Counted from the stretch's first letter, positions 26,164 to 35,035 are shown. The stretch: DNA of 45,804 nucleotides from an archaeon (GCA_021817005.1 JAKAWJ010000013.1:1-45804); one strand, 5' to 3'. Notes: a model not told the origin generated them from the letters alone. A program made the numbers and translations.

Positions 26164-27411
26164 CTATGCCGTCACGGCTCCACTGATTATCTGGAGCTCA
26201 CGACCAATCTTTTCGAAGCCTCTAATAGCAAAATCGAGGTCTTCCTTGGTCAGGGCTGCATTCATGATAGTCCTGATTCTGGCCTTGTCTTTTGCAACCA
26301 TTGGGAACACGATAGGAAGCGCAAAAATGCCCTCGTCAAATAATCGCGCGCTCAGTTTCTTTGCAGTCCCGCTATCGCCAACGATAACCGGCGTGATTGG
26401 CGTTTTACTGTTTCCGATGTTGAAGCCAAGGTCCTCTAATGCCTTCTTGAAGTAGCGGGTATTTTCCCAAAGCCTCTGCACATGCTCCGGCTCCTTCTCC
26501 AATACGTCGATTGCTGCAATGCACGCAGCGGCAACCGCGGGAGGATGCGAGCCACTCAGCAACCAAGTCCTCGATTTGTTATACGCGAAGTTGATAAGGT
26601 CACTAGAGCCGGACACGTGACCACCGACCACTCCAAACGCCTTGGAGAAGGTGCCCATTTCTACTTGCACTTTGTCCCTTCCCAGTTTGAAATGGGATAC
26701 AATTCCTCTTCCACCCTCGCCCAAAACCCCTTCACCATGCGCGTCATCAACGTAAACCATGGCGCCGTGCTCGGCGCCGAGCTCCGCTATCTCGTCGAGG
26801 GGGGCAATGTCACCGTCCATCGAGAACACGCCATCGGTAATTATGAGAATCTTGTTGTAACTAGGTGAGGCCTTTTCTGCCTCGTCCAACACCCGTCGCA
26901 AATCCGAAGCATCTGCATGTTTATAGACGGTCCTCTCTGCATGCGAGAGTCTAGTTCCATCTATTATGCTCCCATGGTTCAGCTCATCACTTATTATCAA
27001 ATCTCCCTTACCAGCAAGTTGAGGAATGAGTCCGGAATTCGCAGCGAAGCCAGTCTGGTAAACGAGCGATGCTCCAGCCTCCTTAAACTTCGCCAGCCGC
27101 TTTTCCAGCTCCATGTGGAGGTCCATGTTGCCGGCTATGGGTCGAACTGAGCCGGACCCTGCCCCGTGCGTTCTAATCGCTTCTACAGCCGCCTCCTTAA
27201 GTTTTGGATGGTTGCTCAGGCCAAGATAATTGTTCGAGCAAAGCATGAGCACCTTCTTTCCGTCGACTATACACCATGGCGCGCTTGGTCCTTGCAGTAT
27301 ACGAAGTTTCCAGTCTAGCTCCTGCCTAACCAGCTGATCGTACTCTTCTTTCAGGAAAAGTGTAGGGTTTCTCATTGTAGAAGCCAGGTACATGCAGCTG
27401 CCAGTATACAT
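26164..27411 (-). CDS. kbl: 2-amino-3-ketobutyrate CoA ligase (glycine C-acetyltransferase)
   Basis: A PLP enzyme of the alpha-oxoamine synthase family that splits 2-amino-3-ketobutyrate with CoA into glycine and acetyl-CoA. The 415-residue protein shows LMLCSNNYLGLSNHP, HGAGSGSVRPIAGN, DELNHGSIIDG, VYVDDAHGEGVLG (PLP-ring Asp and His) and GTFSKAFGVVGG with the Schiff-base Lys. The ATG at 27411 follows the threonine dehydrogenase stop directly (TAAATG); ATG 27393 or 27375 would also preserve the fold. Gene order with the SDR-type dehydrogenase makes the threonine-degradation role firm, against AONS or serine palmitoyltransferase. Confidence 0.93.
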   Translation of the reverse strand: MYTGSCMYLASTMRNPTLFLKEEYDQLVRQELDWKLRILQGPSAPWCIVDGKKVLMLCSNNYLGLSNHPKLKEAAVEAIRTHGAGSGSVRPIAGNMDLHMELEKRLAKFKEAGASLVYQTGFAANSGLIPQLAGKGDLIISDELNHGSIIDGTRLSHAERTVYKHADASDLRRVLDEAEKASPSYNKILIITDGVFSMDGDIAPLDEIAELGAEHGAMVYVDDAHGEGVLGEGGRGIVSHFKLGRDKVQVEMGTFSKAFGVVGGHVSGSSDLINFAYNKSRTWLLSGSHPPAVAAACIAAIDVLEKEPEHVQRLWENTRYFKKALEDLGFNIGNSKTPITPVIVGDSGTAKKLSARLFDEGIFALPIVFPMVAKDKARIRTIMNAALTKEDLDFAIRGFEKIGRELQIISGAVTA

Positions 27412-28389
27412 TTAATCCTTATCAATCTGCACATTCAGCTTAAGTGTCAATTTTTCGAGCATGTCACGGGCGATCGATTGTATGTCATATTCATGCCTCC
27501 ATCCCCAATCATGACGTGCCCGCGAGTCATCGACTGACATGGGCCAAGAGTCGGCAATGGCCTGTCTATAGTCTGGTTTGTATTCCACTCTAAAACCCTT
27601 TACTCTTTTGGAGATTTCACGTGCGAGATCTCCTGCCGAAAAACTCACCGCTGCCAAGTTATAACTAGTACGACACATTACGTTTGCCGCCGGGGCCTCC
27701 ATAAGTTGTATGGCAGCCCTCAACGCGTCTGGCATATACATCATGGGAAGGATCGTATCCTCCCTGAGGAAACACTTGTAACTTCGACTCTTGAGCGCCT
27801 CATAGAAAATTTCGACTGCATAATCAGTGGTTCCGCCCCCCGGAGGAGTGACACTGCTAATCAAACCCGGGTACCGCACTGAACGTATGTCGATACCATA
27901 TTTCAGGTAATAGTAATTCGCCAGAAGTTCGCCAGCCACCTTTGCCACTCCATATATCGTGGTTGGCGTGAGCTTCGCTTCTTGGGGGGTGTTCACTCGC
28001 GAAACATCGGGTCCGAATACCGCGATTGAACTGGGCCAGAAAATCCTTGAAACCCTCTCGCTTCGGGCTACCTCCAGCAGGTTGCGAAAGCCGTCCAAAT
28101 TTATTTTCCAAGCAAGCACGGGGTCCTTCTCGCCCACTGCCGAAAGCACCGCGGCAAGATGGTAGACGGTATCTATCCCGTGTTTTGTTATCACAGCTCT
28201 TAGTTCAGTCGAGTCTGTGACATCGAAAACTTCGAAAGGACCGTTTCGGATACTAGGATCCGGCTCTCTTCGGTGCCCCCCAGCGACTACATTTTTCGCT
28301 CCGTACCTCCTTCTCAGTTCTTGGGTTAGCTCCGTTCCAATTTGTCCAGTCGACCCCGTAACGAGAATCTTTCTTGCAGATGTTTCCAA
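27412..28389 (-). CDS. tdh: L-threonine 3-dehydrogenase, SDR/epimerase type
   Basis: Oxidises L-threonine to 2-amino-3-ketobutyrate with NAD. The 325-residue protein is a Rossmann short-chain type, unlike the zinc-dependent TDH of Pyrococcus: GSTGQIGTEL (cofactor loop), VYHLAAVLSAVGEKDP, FWPSSIAVFGP (catalytic Ser), YGVAKVAGE (catalytic Tyr-x-x-x-Lys) and SVRYPGLISS followed by GGGTTDYAVE, which is characteristic of TDH rather than sugar epimerases. The start is ATG at 28389. It forms an operon with kbl with no intervening base. Confidence 0.92.
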   Translation of the reverse strand: METSARKILVTGSTGQIGTELTQELRRRYGAKNVVAGGHRREPDPSIRNGPFEVFDVTDSTELRAVITKHGIDTVYHLAAVLSAVGEKDPVLAWKINLDGFRNLLEVARSERVSRIFWPSSIAVFGPDVSRVNTPQEAKLTPTTIYGVAKVAGELLANYYYLKYGIDIRSVRYPGLISSVTPPGGGTTDYAVEIFYEALKSRSYKCFLREDTILPMMYMPDALRAAIQLMEAPAANVMCRTSYNLAAVSFSAGDLAREISKRVKGFRVEYKPDYRQAIADSWPMSVDDSRARHDWGWRHEYDIQSIARDMLEKLTLKLNVQIDKD

Positions 28390-28591
28390 ACCTGCTCAAC
28401 TCAATCATTCGGTCGCTACTTTAAACGTTGGGGGAGGTGATCCGCAGCCGAATCCATGCAGTGATACTTTCGAAACTTCGTAGAAAATCTGTCGCGCTTC
28501 GGGCGATGCTCGTGCTACTTCGATTGCCGCGTGAAAACATTCGAATCGTGTTTGGCGGATATCATTCGTTAAACTTAGGAGGAAATAGGCA

Positions 28592-29518
28592 ATGGCCAAA
28601 CACGAGAACTTGATGCAAATTGGACTGTCGCTCCCTACAAGCGGAAAATTCGCGTCTAGACAGGCAATAGAGTTCATTGCTTCAGAAGCCGAGAGAATAG
28701 GTTGTGCCTCGCTTTGGGTGCTGGAACGGTTGCTGAGGCCAACTGCGCCCGTAGATATGGACGGGCGCACCGGCCCGATGTCAGAATCCTACGCGTGTGT
28801 GTTTGAACCCTTGGAGACGTTATCCTATGTGGCTGCAAGAACTGAGAATATAAAGCTCGGAACGAGCGTAATCGACGCCCCCTTTCACAATCCTGTCGTG
28901 ATAGCGCGCCGTTTCGCGACTCTCGACCAACTGAGTTGTGGAAGGGTAATTGCTGGTCTTGGCCAGGGCTGGTTAAGAGAGGAATTTGTTACAACGGGTA
29001 TCCCAATGGATACAAGAGGTGACCGGCTCGAGGAGTTTGTGGCCTCATTACGGGCGGTATGGGGACCAGACCCAGTGAGTTATGCAGGGAGGTTCTACTC
29101 GATACCCCCGTCTCAGATCAATCCAAAGCCTGTGCAGTCAAATGGTCCCCCCATAATAATCGCGGCCACGAAGCCACGTGCGATAAGGCGAGCGGCTCGG
29201 ATTGGCGATGGGTTGAACCCGCTGGCCACTGGCCTGAGAGATCTTGAAGATATACTGAAGCTCTTTCGAGGCTCTGTGCGTGAGGCGAATCGGAACCCGA
29301 ACGGTCTTCAGGTGATTCTCCGAGCGAACAACACTTTGACCGAAGAACCATTGCCTTCACCGAGGCAACTCCTCTCCGGATCCAAGGATCAGATTATAGA
29401 AGACCTCGTAGCAGTGAAGCAGTTGGGTGTGGACCACGTATTCTTTAGCTTCGGTCACAGTGGGGTTCCACTGGACAAGCAAATTCATCTGATGGAAAGC
29501 ATAGTCGGTAACTTCTGA
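28592..29518 (+). CDS. LLM-class, probably F420-dependent oxidoreductase
   Basis: A 308-residue TIM-barrel protein of the bacterial luciferase/F420 reductase family. QIGLSLPTSGKFAS starts the barrel, AARTENIKLGTSVIDAPFHN and PVVIARRFATLDQLSCGRV give the core strands, and GLGQGWLREEFVTTGI is the conserved coenzyme-side motif. ARIGDGLNP lies near the end. The ATG at 28592 has a strong AGGAGG nine bases upstream. It is monocistronic and divergent from tdh. F420 is inferred from the archaeal setting; the substrate is unknown. Confidence 0.9.
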   Translation: MAKHENLMQIGLSLPTSGKFASRQAIEFIASEAERIGCASLWVLERLLRPTAPVDMDGRTGPMSESYACVFEPLETLSYVAARTENIKLGTSVIDAPFHNPVVIARRFATLDQLSCGRVIAGLGQGWLREEFVTTGIPMDTRGDRLEEFVASLRAVWGPDPVSYAGRFYSIPPSQINPKPVQSNGPPIIIAATKPRAIRRAARIGDGLNPLATGLRDLEDILKLFRGSVREANRNPNGLQVILRANNTLTEEPLPSPRQLLSGSKDQIIEDLVAVKQLGVDHVFFSFGHSGVPLDKQIHLMESIVGNF

Positions 29519-30189
29519 GTTTTAGCCGAAATGTAACTTGGAGCAAACAGAATTGTTTTCTGTATGACTCCGGCGCGTTGAAACCAGCCTCGTAATCAGC
29601 GAGAAGTGGTATATGTCGGAATTATATTCCCACGAGTCTGATTCGATGGTCGACTCGGTACAGTATCCGTAATTTCCATTTTGAAATTTCGCGATCCTTG
29701 GGACGTGATAGCACTGTCCGGATTCAAGCATGGCCCTGCTTTCAATATACCTTATACCTTAATTTTACAGGTGGCACTGACTGAGACTGTTTCGACGAGT
29801 ATGGACTCTATCCCAACAGCTGTGATGTCGTACTTTAGTTCCGGAGATCTGGATCTGGTTCGTAGACTCACGAGCTTTGCCCTTTCAGAATCTCGGAACA
29901 GACTTGCGTATGAAAGTACCTTTTCCCACTTTGCGTCAGCGGGCTAAGCTTAATCTTGGCTTGACTACGCAGGCACGTATTTTAACGGGAACCACACTTT
30001 GTTCTTGGATTTTCTGAGGAACATGCCTGAGCTATCATAAGATAGGACTGGGACAAAGCTGCAAATGAAACTCCCGAAACTCTGGGCCAAGCCCTCGAGC
30101 ACTACGTTACTTATTGAACTCAGTGGGTTTAAGAGTCTGCAGTCGGTCGGAGTAACGCCAGTCTCGGTTCCAGCAAAAGGTAGGAATCC
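29519..30189. other. Sparse intergenic region with one possible small gene
   Basis: 670 bases without a recognised gene. The only frame with promoter support is the 58-residue one at 29771-29947. The rest shows no RNA gene or repeat that I can support. Confidence 0.5.
29771..29947 (+). CDS. Possible small protein of unknown function
   Basis: A 58-residue frame from GTG 29771: MALTETVSTSMDSIPTAVMS then YFSSGDLDLVRRLTSFALS, with a Ser/Thr-rich character and no membrane helix. An A/T-rich stretch ccttataccttaattttac (29749-29767) directly upstream could be its promoter, which favours a leaderless mRNA. No family is recognised and chance cannot be excluded. Confidence 0.3.
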   Translation: MALTETVSTSMDSIPTAVMSYFSSGDLDLVRRLTSFALSESRNRLAYESTFSHFASAG

Positions 30190-30933
30190 ATGAATCAACA
30201 AATTCTTGTCTATGGTCATCGCGGAGCGAAGGGGTATGCGCCTGAGAATACCATTCCAGGATTTCGGATGGCCATGGAAATGGGCGCAGACGGTATCGAG
30301 TTTGATGTTCACCAGACTGCAGATCGGTTCTTGGTGGTTATGCATGACGATAGCATTGACCGCACCACGGAAGGACACGGAAGGATACGTGAACTCACTC
30401 TAGACACTTTCAGAAGCATGGATGCGGGTAAAAAGTTCGGTGACCAGTGGGCCGGCTTGCACCCGCCAACTGTTGAGGAGGTGCTCCTAGAATTTCCCAG
30501 AGCTCGCAAGAAGATCGAGCTCAAACACAGTAACAAAATCTATCCCGGTATAGAGTCAAGGCTGCTCGACTTGCTTGATTCCACAGGCTCCAAAAATCAG
30601 TCCAAGATTACCAGTTTTGATTATGACGCACTTGAGAATGTTAGGAAATATGACTCAGGAATTGAGTGCGCTATAATAGCCCGCGGCAAGGTTCGATGGT
30701 TCTTGGGCATCGCAGAAGCGTTGCACGCAAATTGGTTGAATATTCCATTAGACATGCTTGAACCCGAAGACGTATCTTTGGCAGCGAATTCTGGCCTGAA
30801 GGTCGGCGCTTGGGGACAGACTGATGAAGAGCTAATTTCCAGGGCTTTAGCCGCTGGTGTCGAGGAAATAACGAGCGACTACCCGGACATCGCAACACGA
30901 ATGGTCCGAGAATTCAAACTGCAGCGGCATTAA
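30190..30933 (+). CDS. Glycerophosphodiester phosphodiesterase (GDPD)
   Basis: Hydrolyses glycerophosphodiesters to glycerol phosphate and an alcohol. The 247-residue TIM-barrel protein has HRGAKGYAPENT (His10, Arg11, Glu19), EFDVH (Glu37, Asp39, with His41 nearby) and VVMHDDSIDRTT (His52), the metal and catalytic residues of the family. KKIELKH gives the later Glu. GAWGQTDEELI and ITSDYPDIA are the usual C-terminal signatures. The ATG at 30190 follows AGGTAGG about seven bases upstream. No signal peptide is seen, so it is cytoplasmic. It may recycle archaeal lipid headgroups. Confidence 0.94.
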   Translation: MNQQILVYGHRGAKGYAPENTIPGFRMAMEMGADGIEFDVHQTADRFLVVMHDDSIDRTTEGHGRIRELTLDTFRSMDAGKKFGDQWAGLHPPTVEEVLLEFPRARKKIELKHSNKIYPGIESRLLDLLDSTGSKNQSKITSFDYDALENVRKYDSGIECAIIARGKVRWFLGIAEALHANWLNIPLDMLEPEDVSLAANSGLKVGAWGQTDEELISRALAAGVEEITSDYPDIATRMVREFKLQRH

Positions 30934-31075
30934 TTATTAGGTTTTCAGCTCAAAGTTACAGTAGTTAAGATACACCGCTAGTTGGGCAGGTCTCGTGTGT
31001 ACTTTCTGTTACAGGGAGCCACTGCTGTTTTCTTAAATAGGTGATTGCGGCTCTTGGCTAGGTAAGAAAAATAAA

Positions 31076-31441
31076 TTGAACAATTTGGATGAGCTGGAAC
31101 TTAAGACCATAAAGCAGTGCGCGCCTATACATTCAACTTGGAACTCTCTCAGCAAATCCTGGACCTTTCCAGTGATTCACGCTCTCGGCCTTCGCGAACC
31201 AGCGAGATTCAATGAACTGAAGCGCCGAATACCCAGAGTAAGTTCTACAAGCCTGTCTGAGAGGCTGTTCGCGCTTGAAGCCCAAAATATCGTAAAGAGA
31301 ATCGTATATCCCGAGAGCCCACCGAGAGTCGAATATTCTTTGACAAAAAAAGGTAAGGAGCTTCACGGTTTGCTATGTAAATTTGCAGATTGGGCGAAGA
31401 AATGGCAAAGAGATGCAGAAAAGGAACTCACCGGGCGCTAG
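31076..31441 (+). CDS. HxlR-family winged-helix regulator
   Basis: A 121-residue DNA-binding protein. CAPIHSTWNSLSKSWTFPVI is the HxlR opening, normally CPI...GGKW, with a single Cys at residue 15 that in some members senses oxidants or aldehydes. ARFNELKRRIPRVSSTSLSE then RLFALEAQNIVKR is the recognition region, and EYSLTKKGKEL is the wing. The TTG start at 31076 follows AGGT. A TTAAATAG box at about 31033 is a plausible promoter. It is convergent with htrA. Its targets are unknown. Confidence 0.88.
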   Translation: MNNLDELELKTIKQCAPIHSTWNSLSKSWTFPVIHALGLREPARFNELKRRIPRVSSTSLSERLFALEAQNIVKRIVYPESPPRVEYSLTKKGKELHGLLCKFADWAKKWQRDAEKELTGR

Positions 31442-31476
31442 CTTGTTAGTGAACGTGAAGCGTCTTGAGACTTCGA

Positions 31477-32439
31477 CTAACCACCGCGCAGAAGCGCCTT
31501 CAAAGGAGCTTCTTCAAGACTGATTGAGGTGGTATACCTAGCATCGATTCTCACGAATGAGATGCGGGCCATCTCACCCACTTTAAATCTTGAAAGAGCA
31601 CCAATCAGGGTTTTCATATCCTTGATGTCGTCTTCCTCGAGTGCAACTATAACGTCTCCCGGTCTGAGGCCCGCTCTTCTTGCTGGACTATAGGATGAGA
31701 CTTCGTATACCAGGATTCCTGAGTCTACAGATAAATCGTATCTTCGGGCGATGGCCGCATTGAGCGATATTCCGGTAATCCCAAGCCATGGCCTGACAAC
31801 TCTGCCACGCTCAATTATTTGACTTGTGACCGCTTTTACGGTATCCGAGGGGATGGCGAAACCAACTCCCTGAGCATGAGGTATCACAGCAGTATTCATT
31901 CCGATGACTTCCCCATTTAGATTCGCGAGCGGCCCACCGCTATTACCGGGATTGATGGCGGCGTCGGTTTGAATTAATCCCTCCAGAACAAAATCCGATC
32001 CGGGGAGCGGCCTACCGATGGCACTGATTACTCCCATGGATACTGTGGGCGCGCCAGGTAGGCCCAGCGCATTCCCTATGGCGAGAACAATCTGGCCAAC
32101 TTTCAAATTATCAGAAGGTGCAAGTCTGGCTGCTGGAAAATCGTCTGCCTCAACCTTAACCAGCGCTATATCCGTAGCTGCATCGGAACCCACGACGCGG
32201 CCCTCGAATGTCCTTCCATCTTTGAGACCTACTTCGACTTTTACAGCTCCATCGACTACGTGATTGTTAGTGACGATTTCACCAGTCTTTCCGATTATAA
32301 TTCCGGTTCCTTGGCTGTCAAGAGGAGCGAGGCCGGGATAGATCGAGCGTCCCCTCAATGGTTTGCCGACCACTACTACACTCTCACTCAGGCGTTCAAC
32401 CGACTGGACTACCTGCTCTTCCAACTGGGTGATATTCAT
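31477..32439 (-). CDS. htrA: HtrA/DegP-like serine protease with PDZ domain, no signal peptide
   Basis: A 320-residue trypsin-fold protease. The catalytic triad is visible as TNNHVV (His60), TDIALVK (Asp90) and NPGNSGGPL (Ser167). A C-terminal PDZ domain (about 215-310) has GILVYEVSSYSPARRAGLRP followed by GDVIVAL. ATG 32439 is preferred over 32448 because TAGGAG lies nine bases before it. The absence of a signal peptide or membrane anchor points to the cytoplasm, unlike most HtrA enzymes. It follows a small gene of unknown function by 14 bases, so the two probably form an operon. Confidence 0.93.
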   Translation of the reverse strand: MNITQLEEQVVQSVERLSESVVVVGKPLRGRSIYPGLAPLDSQGTGIIIGKTGEIVTNNHVVDGAVKVEVGLKDGRTFEGRVVGSDAATDIALVKVEADDFPAARLAPSDNLKVGQIVLAIGNALGLPGAPTVSMGVISAIGRPLPGSDFVLEGLIQTDAAINPGNSGGPLANLNGEVIGMNTAVIPHAQGVGFAIPSDTVKAVTSQIIERGRVVRPWLGITGISLNAAIARRYDLSVDSGILVYEVSSYSPARRAGLRPGDVIVALEEDDIKDMKTLIGALSRFKVGEMARISFVRIDARYTTSISLEEAPLKALLRGG

Positions 32440-32453
32440 GAACAACATCTCTC

Positions 32454-32804
32454 CTAGATTTGGTAATCGGCCTCTCTTCCGGAGGTTATGCTTGCCAGAC
32501 TAATACCATCTATCTTCGCAAATTCTACTGTTGCATTCGGCTCGAGGTCTAAGTGGTGCCAGTAGCTCTCGAGGATGAAGTCTTCTGCAGCGAACGCTAT
32601 TCTACCGTCATAAAGCAGGTTGCCCACCCCCATGATGCCCAGTCCTTGCGACCAGAAAGAAGAATGCTGCGAATATCGAAGCGGCAGCACACTGGCATCT
32701 TGTGCAGTACCACTTCTAAGCAGGGGATGGACTTGTCCCAGCGGCCCATGTCTTGGGAATTCTTCCCCTCCAGCAAAGTTTACCTTTTCGGCTTCTTTAC
32801 GCAT
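32454..32804 (-). CDS. Conserved-looking small protein of unknown function upstream of htrA
   Basis: A 116-residue protein whose ATG at 32804 lies about 40 bases after a strong TATA box. Its C-terminal half (GVGNLLYDGRIAFAAEDFIL, then ESYWHHLDLEPNATVEFAKI) looks like a folded domain; the N-terminal half is charged and polar. There is no membrane helix. The stop overlaps the ribosome-binding site of htrA (TAGGAG), so expression is coupled. No family is recognised. A role as substrate adaptor or regulator of the protease is only a guess from position. Confidence 0.65.
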   Translation of the reverse strand: MRKEAEKVNFAGGEEFPRHGPLGQVHPLLRSGTAQDASVLPLRYSQHSSFWSQGLGIMGVGNLLYDGRIAFAAEDFILESYWHHLDLEPNATVEFAKIDGISLASITSGREADYQI

Positions 32805-32838
32805 TGCCCGGTTCAGCCAATTGCCATTCGCAGGTCGC

Positions 32839-32850
32839 GTATATATACAT
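32839..32850 (-). promoter_or_regulatory. TATA box (TATATATA) upstream of the htrA operon
   Basis: gcgtatatatac contains a symmetric TATATATA about 40 bases before the ATG at 32804 on the minus strand. Because it is symmetric it could also serve the plus strand, where a short frame begins at 32891. Confidence 0.6.
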
Positions 32851-32890
32851 AGTAGTAAACTAGAATCAAGTTGGTTGTGTTCACCTGATT

Positions 32891-32995
32891 ATGTCAGATG
32901 TTGACAACTGCAGGGTGATTCTTTTTGATCACGTAGTTCGACGCTGCACGTCCAACCTTAGGGATGTCATACAGGAAGTAATCGAAAGGTGGTAA
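32891..32995 (+). CDS. Possible 34-residue peptide
   Basis: ATG 32891 to TAA 32993-32995 encodes MSDVDNCRVILFDHVVRRCT and a mostly helical remainder (NLRDVIQEVIERW). Composition looks protein-like, and a symmetric TATA element lies 45 bases upstream. No ribosome-binding site and no family are seen. It may be a relic of a larger gene. Confidence 0.25.
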   Translation: MSDVDNCRVILFDHVVRRCTSNLRDVIQEVIERW

Positions 32996-33606
32996 CCGCC
33001 TTTCAATTGGTTAATGAGTTTCTTGCAAGCTCCATGTAGGACGGAGTGTCCTAGACTGAATCGTAAAAAAGGTCGTGAAAAGAAGCCTCGGCGGTAAAGT
33101 TGTCTGCTATTCTTGATTTCCCGCTGATCGAAATCCATGCGTTCGTTCTCAAACTGAGCGGCGGCCGCTCGACCTGGATTTATAACCAAGGACGGTTGGA
33201 GAATCATGTTCAGATTAAGATGGGCTAAGCGGCGATGGACAAGAGGCGACCTCGCTTGTCCGGTCTCTGGTGCGCGCTGATTTAGAGCGTCCGATCCCGA
33301 CCACCTGTCACTGGTTAGACTTTCATCACGCCACACCAATCGTCTATATCTGCGTGGTCCTTGCCAACAGGCTGGCTCAACTCGAAACCCTCTTCAGGCT
33401 GTTGTCGAGGCGCAAAATCTGCCGAGCGGTCTCGGGTTGACACCCGCGATCATCACGCTTCCTTTTGCGGCGTTAGAGTACAATCGCCTGGCCCCAGCGC
33501 TCTCTAGGAGATGCTTGTACCACTCGTCCCGGAGATTTTGAATTTACAATCCCAGAGGGCTTTATGTTGCCCTCTTTTCTAAGGACTCAGACCATACTTG
33601 GAATAT
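32996..33606. other. Non-coding stretch between the htrA operon and tRNA-Pro
   Basis: About 600 bases without a supportable protein gene. It contains short hairpins, for example CGCT/AGCG around 33276-33288 and CGGGT/ACCCG around 33432-33445. I could not identify it as RNase P RNA, SRP RNA or 5S rRNA from memory of their conserved cores. It remains a place to look for a structured RNA. Confidence 0.4.
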
Positions 33607-33678
33607 GGGGCTGCAGGGATTTGAACCCTGGTTACAAGCGCCCAAGGCTTGCAGCCTACCATGCTAGCAGACAGCCCC
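33607..33678 (-). tRNA. trnP: tRNA-Pro (anticodon UGG)
   Basis: On the minus strand the 72-base gene folds as a cloverleaf. The acceptor GGGGCTG pairs with CAGCCCC. The anticodon arm CAAGC/GCTTG has loop CTTGGGC, giving anticodon TGG with G37 as usual for proline. The T-arm CAGGG-TTCAAAT-CCCTG is perfect. The D-arm (TGCT/GGCT) keeps A14 and GG but has only three pairs, with a U-U mismatch at 10-25. The variable loop is four bases. CCA is not encoded and there is no intron. Confidence 0.93.
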
Positions 33679-33700
33679 GTGAGCTTAGGTGTTAACCCTG

Positions 33701-33709
33701 AATTAAATA
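33701..33709 (-). promoter_or_regulatory. TATA box of tRNA-Pro
   Basis: On the minus strand TATTTAATT lies about 25-30 bases upstream of the first base of the mature tRNA, the normal box A distance for archaeal stable RNA genes. Confidence 0.7.
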
Positions 33710-33741
33710 CTTGGGAAGGCGACGGAGAGTGATTCGGACTT

Positions 33742-35007
33742 CTAGAATTCCAGCGTTTCCCCTATCGAAGGTGCATGAACCTTCAGGCCCGTGGATTGAG
33801 TCATGTCAGCCGCAAATCTTGTGAGCGAATTAGCCTCGCCATGGATGAGACAGAACGACGGTGACCCCTTAAACGACTTTATGTAACCCTCTAGTTCGCT
33901 TTTTCCTGCGTGAGACGAAAAGTCGAACTTGTGGATCTTCGCTTCTACTTTCCTCTTCTGTCCCTTGAAGTAAAGTTCACCTGTTTCCAGCATCATTCGG
34001 CCGGGTGTGTTTTCTGCCTGATAACTCACCACAAATACTCCATTTTTCTTTGAAAAAGCCAGCCGCTCTATGTAGAACGCCGCGGCACCTCCTCGAAGCA
34101 TTCCGGCAGGTGATACAACCACTCCCGGCGAGCTTACAGCCTGTTTGCGCTCGCGCCATCCGTTTACCCAAGTTACCGAGCCCATGGCCTTCTCGAACTC
34201 GTGGCCATCTCTCAAATAGGAAGGATGGCTCATGATGATTTCCGCGGCCTCACGGGCCATTCCATCAAGGTAAACTTGATGATTGAAGCCTCTTCCTCGA
34301 AGCACGCTCACGATTTCGTGGGATCTGCCCACTGAAAAAGCTGGAACAAGCGCGACTCCGCCGGACTCCACTATCTCCCGGCACGACGAGACGAGCTCCT
34401 CCTCCATTTCTGACCTAGGTGGATGGTCCTTATCAGAGTACGTGCCTTCCATTATAACGACGTCTGCCTCCTTATCCGAAGTATCGGCGCCCCGCACGAG
34501 TCTGGTCTCACCAATATTCAGGTCCCCAGTGAACGAGATTTTTTTCGAGTCAAGCTGGAGGGAGGTAATCATACTTCCAGGTATATGACCCGCATCACGC
34601 ACGCACAGTTCGAATTTATTGCGGGTTATACTCTCTCCGTACTCAATGAGTTCGGTTTTTCTGGTCATAGACTCAATATCCAGCGCCTCGTAGGGGAGAT
34701 GTTCCCCCGAAATATGCAAAAAGTCCCTGAGCAATAATCGCGAAAGATCGAGAGTCGGGGGCGTCATGAACACTTCCGGTCCTCCACTTACGTAGAGATA
34801 TGGAAGTGCGCCAGAGTGGTCAAGATGTGCATGCGAAAGTATCACTGCATTTACGTCCGAAGGTCGGACATGTTCCGGGAACTTCGGCTCCGTGCTCGAC
34901 ACTATGCTCCCATAATCCAAGAGTAGGTTTACGTCGGGACCTTGCGCAAGTATCCCTTGCTTGCCAACTTCTTGGGCTCCGCCCAAAAACTTTAGTTTGA
35001 TACCCAT
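33742..35007 (-). CDS. Beta-CASP metallo-beta-lactamase nuclease (aCPSF2/RNase J-like)
   Basis: A 421-residue RNA-processing nuclease. The metallo-beta-lactamase part has the zinc motif SHAHLDHSGALP and later Asp/His ligands in DAGHIPGS and FTGDLN. The beta-CASP insert carries VPAFSVGRSHEI (motif A region). KFDFSSHAGKSEL and CLIHGEANS supply the C-terminal histidines. There is no KH domain, so it is the short aCPSF2-like form rather than the termination factor aCPSF1. The ATG at 35007 has AAGGA upstream. It lies between tRNA-Pro and a small Lys-rich frame 28 bases upstream. Confidence 0.92.
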   Translation of the reverse strand: MGIKLKFLGGAQEVGKQGILAQGPDVNLLLDYGSIVSSTEPKFPEHVRPSDVNAVILSHAHLDHSGALPYLYVSGGPEVFMTPPTLDLSRLLLRDFLHISGEHLPYEALDIESMTRKTELIEYGESITRNKFELCVRDAGHIPGSMITSLQLDSKKISFTGDLNIGETRLVRGADTSDKEADVVIMEGTYSDKDHPPRSEMEEELVSSCREIVESGGVALVPAFSVGRSHEIVSVLRGRGFNHQVYLDGMAREAAEIIMSHPSYLRDGHEFEKAMGSVTWVNGWRERKQAVSSPGVVVSPAGMLRGGAAAFYIERLAFSKKNGVFVVSYQAENTPGRMMLETGELYFKGQKRKVEAKIHKFDFSSHAGKSELEGYIKSFKGSPSFCLIHGEANSLTRFAADMTQSTGLKVHAPSIGETLEF

Positions 35008-35035
35008 TCCTTATTTTACACTTTCCGGCGTTTTC

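Noticed and set aside
33262..33312. A stretch resembling the loop of 5S rRNA (tccgatcccga ... ggttagac)
   Set aside because: The surrounding helices I, II and V of 5S rRNA cannot be formed, and a local hairpin competes with the needed pairing, so the likeness is judged to be chance.
33320..33447. Plus-strand frame of about 40 codons ending LSRRKICRAVSG
   Set aside because: It has no start signal, no recognised motif and no promoter; not distinguishable from chance.
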